Of a stretch of DNA of 43,649 bases, positions 41,336-43,649 are shown in pieces (position 1 is the stretch's first letter; each line of letters opens with the position of its first letter). A program made the translations under genes and the position numbers. The stretch is from contig JBHGBF010000011.1 in NCBI GenBank assembly GCA_041946865.1, positions 1-43,649 on the forward strand. Direction: 5' to 3'. Origin of the DNA: RPQK01 sp041946865 (GTDB lineage Bacteria; Acidobacteriota; UBA6911; RPQK01). A model generated the notes under the pieces. It searched no databases and was not told the DNA's origin. It saw only the letters and a list, made by a program, of their open reading frames with translations.

Positions 41336-43390
41336 ATGGTTGTGAAGGTTCGCGAGGATAGGAAGAGGTCTGCCTGCAGCTCGGCAGTATCAAGGCGCAC
41401 AGCGCTGCTGTTCCTGGTGTTGGCATTTGCGGCAGGGGAGGACTCGACTGCCGAGCGTCGTCTACCGCTGCTCACAAACGTTTCCTACGCCCGCAGTCTC
41501 TCGCCCGAACGGGCTGAGACCCCGACTTTTCCGGCCGATCTGATGCCAGGAAGCCGAATCCAGGTGGAGGGAAAGAGTGCTCCAGGGAATTTCCTCCCTG
41601 TTATTGAGGCGGCCGTCACTCGGGTGATCGGACAGGGGAGCCAGGGGGACGTGGTTGTTTTCCAGACTCCCCCCTGGTTGACACGCCGGCTCATTCTCTC
41701 GGCAAGCGGCGGGCTGGGAGGTCTCGCGTTGGCGGCCTGGGTCTGGGTCCTGGTGCTGCGCCGCAGGGTAAGGACGCAGACCGCGCAGATCCGTCAAGAG
41801 CTGGAACGGGAAGCAGAGCTGGAGGCCAGGTACAAGCGGGTGTTTGAAAGCGCCAATGATCTCATCCAGATTGTCGGCCTCGATGGCCGCATCCTCTATG
41901 TTAATCCGGCCTGGCACAGGGTCCTTGGCTACTCGCCGGATGAAATCAGCCGCCTGTCGCTGTTCGACATCATCCACCCCGATGCCCGGGATCACTGCCA
42001 GCCCGTTTTTGCGGCCTTGACTGCTGGTCAAGAGGTCGATTCGATCCAAACTATGTTCCAGGCCAAGGATGGCAGGCGGGTGCACGTGGAGGGACACTGC
42101 GCTGCCGAGATAGTCGACGGACGGATTGAGGCGATCCACGGGATTTTCTTCGACATCACCGAGCGCACAAGCCTGGAAGCTCATCTCCGGCACGCCCACA
42201 GGATGGAATCGATCGGGCAGCTGGCGGCGGGAGTGGCCCACGATTTCAACAACATTTTGACTATCATCGGGTTTAACTGCAGTCTGGTCCGCCAGACCCG
42301 CGGTCTGGGGAGGGAGGCGGCCAGATGCCTGGACGAAGCGATCCGAGCGACCGAGCGGGCTTCCAACCTAACCCGGCAACTGCTCCTCTTCAGCCGCAGA
42401 CAGGCGATTCAACGTCGCGTGCTGGATCTTAGCGCGGTGATAACGGAAACGGCCGGCATGCTGCGTCGGTCATTAGGAGAACACATCGATCTACGGCTCG
42501 AGTGTGCGCCTGATCTTCCGGCTGTCGAAGGCGATCCCGCCATGCTTGAGCAAGTTCTGGTCAACCTGGCGGCTAACTCGCGGGACGCGATGCCCAGTGG
42601 CGGCCGGTTATCGTTGAGGACGTGGGTCGAGACGCTGGGGCCGCGCAACTTGAGAGGCAATCCCGAGGCGCGAGAAGGACGCTTCGTCTGCTTGTCTGTA
42701 AGCGACACCGGCTGCGGGATGGACACAAAGACGCTGAGCCGTGCCTTTGATCCCTTCTTTACAACCAAAGAGATCGGCAAAGGAACCGGACTGGGCCTGA
42801 GCACGGTTTACGGGATAGTCAAGCAACATCAAGGCTGGATCGAGGCGCGAAGCGAAGTGGGAAAAGGAACCGAGTTCGAGATTTACTTCCCGGCGGTCAC
42901 CACCCGTCCTCCGGCTCCTCCGGTGCAGCCGCAGTTGCCGGGAAAACCGGATGGCCAGGGGACGGTCCTGCTCGTGGAAGACGAAGCGCCGCTGCGGCTG
43001 GTTGTCGGAGCTGTATTGAAAAAGGGCGGATACCGAGTGTTGCCGGCTTCCGACGCAACCGAGGCGCTCGCACTGTGGCGAGAACAAAGAGACCAGATCG
43101 ACTTGCTGTTGACGGACATGATGATGCCGGGCGGGATGTCCGGCGGACAACTGGCTGAGCTGCTCCGCCGGGAAAAACCCAGCTTGAAGGTCATATACAC
43201 CAGCGGATACAACGAGGACACCTTGAGAGCTGAACGCAGCCTCCTTCCGGACGCCAGGTTTATCAAGAAGCCATGTCCGCCTGCCGCTCTTATTCAAGCC
43301 ATCCGCGAGAGCCTGGAGGGGACCCCGATGGCTCCGGAGGCGCCCGACGACGCTGCAAGTGACCTGAACGCCTGTGCGGCCACCGGATAA
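41336..43390 (+). CDS. Hybrid sensor histidine kinase with PAS and C-terminal receiver
   Basis: 684 residues. N-terminal signal/membrane part, a short sensor region, a second helix (about residues 118-140), then PAS (about 165-285, YKRVFESANDLIQIVGLDG), HisKA (GQLAAGVAHDFNNIL, His302), HATPase_c (N box LAANSRDAM, DTGCGM, FDPFFTTK, GTGLGLSTVYG) and a receiver (VEDEAPLRLV, phospho-Asp594 in LLTDMMMPGG, Lys in FIKKPCPP). All sites are intact. Related proteins usually have a 150-300 residue sensor with a beta-rich domain; here it is cut to about 90 (LTNVSYARSLSPERAE...PGSRIQVEGKSAPGNF), perhaps by an in-frame deletion. Confidence 0.9.
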   Translation: MVVKVREDRKRSACSSAVSRRTALLFLVLAFAAGEDSTAERRLPLLTNVSYARSLSPERAETPTFPADLMPGSRIQVEGKSAPGNFLPVIEAAVTRVIGQGSQGDVVVFQTPPWLTRRLILSASGGLGGLALAAWVWVLVLRRRVRTQTAQIRQELEREAELEARYKRVFESANDLIQIVGLDGRILYVNPAWHRVLGYSPDEISRLSLFDIIHPDARDHCQPVFAALTAGQEVDSIQTMFQAKDGRRVHVEGHCAAEIVDGRIEAIHGIFFDITERTSLEAHLRHAHRMESIGQLAAGVAHDFNNILTIIGFNCSLVRQTRGLGREAARCLDEAIRATERASNLTRQLLLFSRRQAIQRRVLDLSAVITETAGMLRRSLGEHIDLRLECAPDLPAVEGDPAMLEQVLVNLAANSRDAMPSGGRLSLRTWVETLGPRNLRGNPEAREGRFVCLSVSDTGCGMDTKTLSRAFDPFFTTKEIGKGTGLGLSTVYGIVKQHQGWIEARSEVGKGTEFEIYFPAVTTRPPAPPVQPQLPGKPDGQGTVLLVEDEAPLRLVVGAVLKKGGYRVLPASDATEALALWREQRDQIDLLLTDMMMPGGMSGGQLAELLRREKPSLKVIYTSGYNEDTLRAERSLLPDARFIKKPCPPAALIQAIRESLEGTPMAPEAPDDAASDLNACAATG

Positions 43391-43649
43391 ACGCCTCAGC
43401 TCCGTCAAGTTCAAGTACCAGCTCCAGGCTACGACAAGGGTCGAGTTGACGCCGGGACCCGGCAGGTTCCGCACTACCCCGATATTCCGCCTGGGACCTG
43501 CCGAAAGTTGACAAACAAGTGAACATTTGCAGACCCTTCGCGGCCGACTTGTAACCCCTCAGTTTTTTGTTCGGAGTGTGGCAGCAACGAGAGAGAGGCC
43601 GGTGCTTTACCAAGCCTCGAAGGCGATGGCGCACTGCTCCGGAAAACAC
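43391..43649. other. Tail of the window, no gene identified
   Basis: 259 bases after the kinase. An open frame on the minus strand covers it but overlaps the kinase and has no recognisable family or ribosome site. Too little sequence to tell a promoter of a next gene from other features. Confidence 0.5.

Noticed and set aside
41462..42241. 259-residue minus-strand open frame within the histidine kinase
   Set aside because: It is the antisense shadow of a clear kinase domain and has no ribosome site or family resemblance.
43290..43649. 119-residue minus-strand open frame at the right edge
   Set aside because: It overlaps the end of the kinase, is Arg/Pro/Ser-rich as antisense frames often are, and shows no recognisable domain.

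Overview
The window looks like a moderately GC-rich, Gram-negative soil-type bacterium, most likely an acidobacterium. This is inferred from gene content and order, not from a marker search. The supporting signs are a TonB-ExbB-ExbD-ExbD cluster, which implies an outer membrane, bacillithiol genes (bshC-bshB1), RNase Y with YmdB, a translation operon that runs into zapA-rny, and PAS-HisKA-REC kinases of a type common in Acidobacteria. There is no rRNA operon, prophage, intact insertion sequence or CRISPR array. Most of the sequence is housekeeping; the unusual parts are repeats, degenerate enzymes and a few reduced proteins.

Layout. 1-1084: remains of a tyrosine integrase with a frameshift and an 80-bp intrusion. 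1185-7133 (+): a ComEA-like protein, bshC and bshB1, a gap holding a long palindrome, a polyprenyl-phosphate sugar transferase, and a putative HExxxGH metallopeptidase. 13746-7238 (-): ruvX, mltG, a fold-back heptamer array, two membrane/envelope proteins of unknown function, and a pair of ABC exporter half-transporters. 13801-15470 (+): an S41-family protein that appears to lack the catalytic dyad, then HU. 15544-25958 (+): tRNA-Val(GAC), thrS without a TGS domain, a 690-bp fold-back heptamer array, infC (apparent AUC start), rpmI, rplT, pheS, pheT, a coiled-coil ZapB-like protein, zapA, a structured intergenic region that may be 6S RNA, rny and ymdB. 28807-25967 (-): uvrA. 28859-31042: an IPT/beta-propeller protein (+) converging on a geranylgeranyl-reductase-like flavoprotein (-). 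31170-35543 (+): tgt, yajC, secD and secF, the usual Sec accessory cluster. 35568-38874 (+): TonB, ExbB, two ExbD and a TPR lipoprotein, closed by a strong terminator. 39205-43390 (+): signalling genes, namely a response-regulator fusion left by a deletion, a degenerate GGDEF protein, and a hybrid histidine kinase.

Functional links. The thrS-to-pheT block supplies translation factors, and IF3 probably limits its own synthesis through its non-AUG start. ZapA and its coiled-coil neighbour serve division; RNase Y and YmdB serve RNA turnover and signalling. YajC-SecDF drives export. TonB-ExbBD energises outer-membrane uptake. BshB1 and BshC are the last two bacillithiol steps; the first (bshA) is not here.

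The most striking unexplained structure is a pair of unrelated heptamer arrays (11982-12270 and 17449-18138) with one shared architecture: a tandem heptamer array, a short spacer, then the same heptamer array inverted. Several long palindromes (4020-4100, 7147-7215, 15388-15470, 31058-31158) also lie between genes, and two of them (7147 and 31058) appear to be diverged copies of one element.
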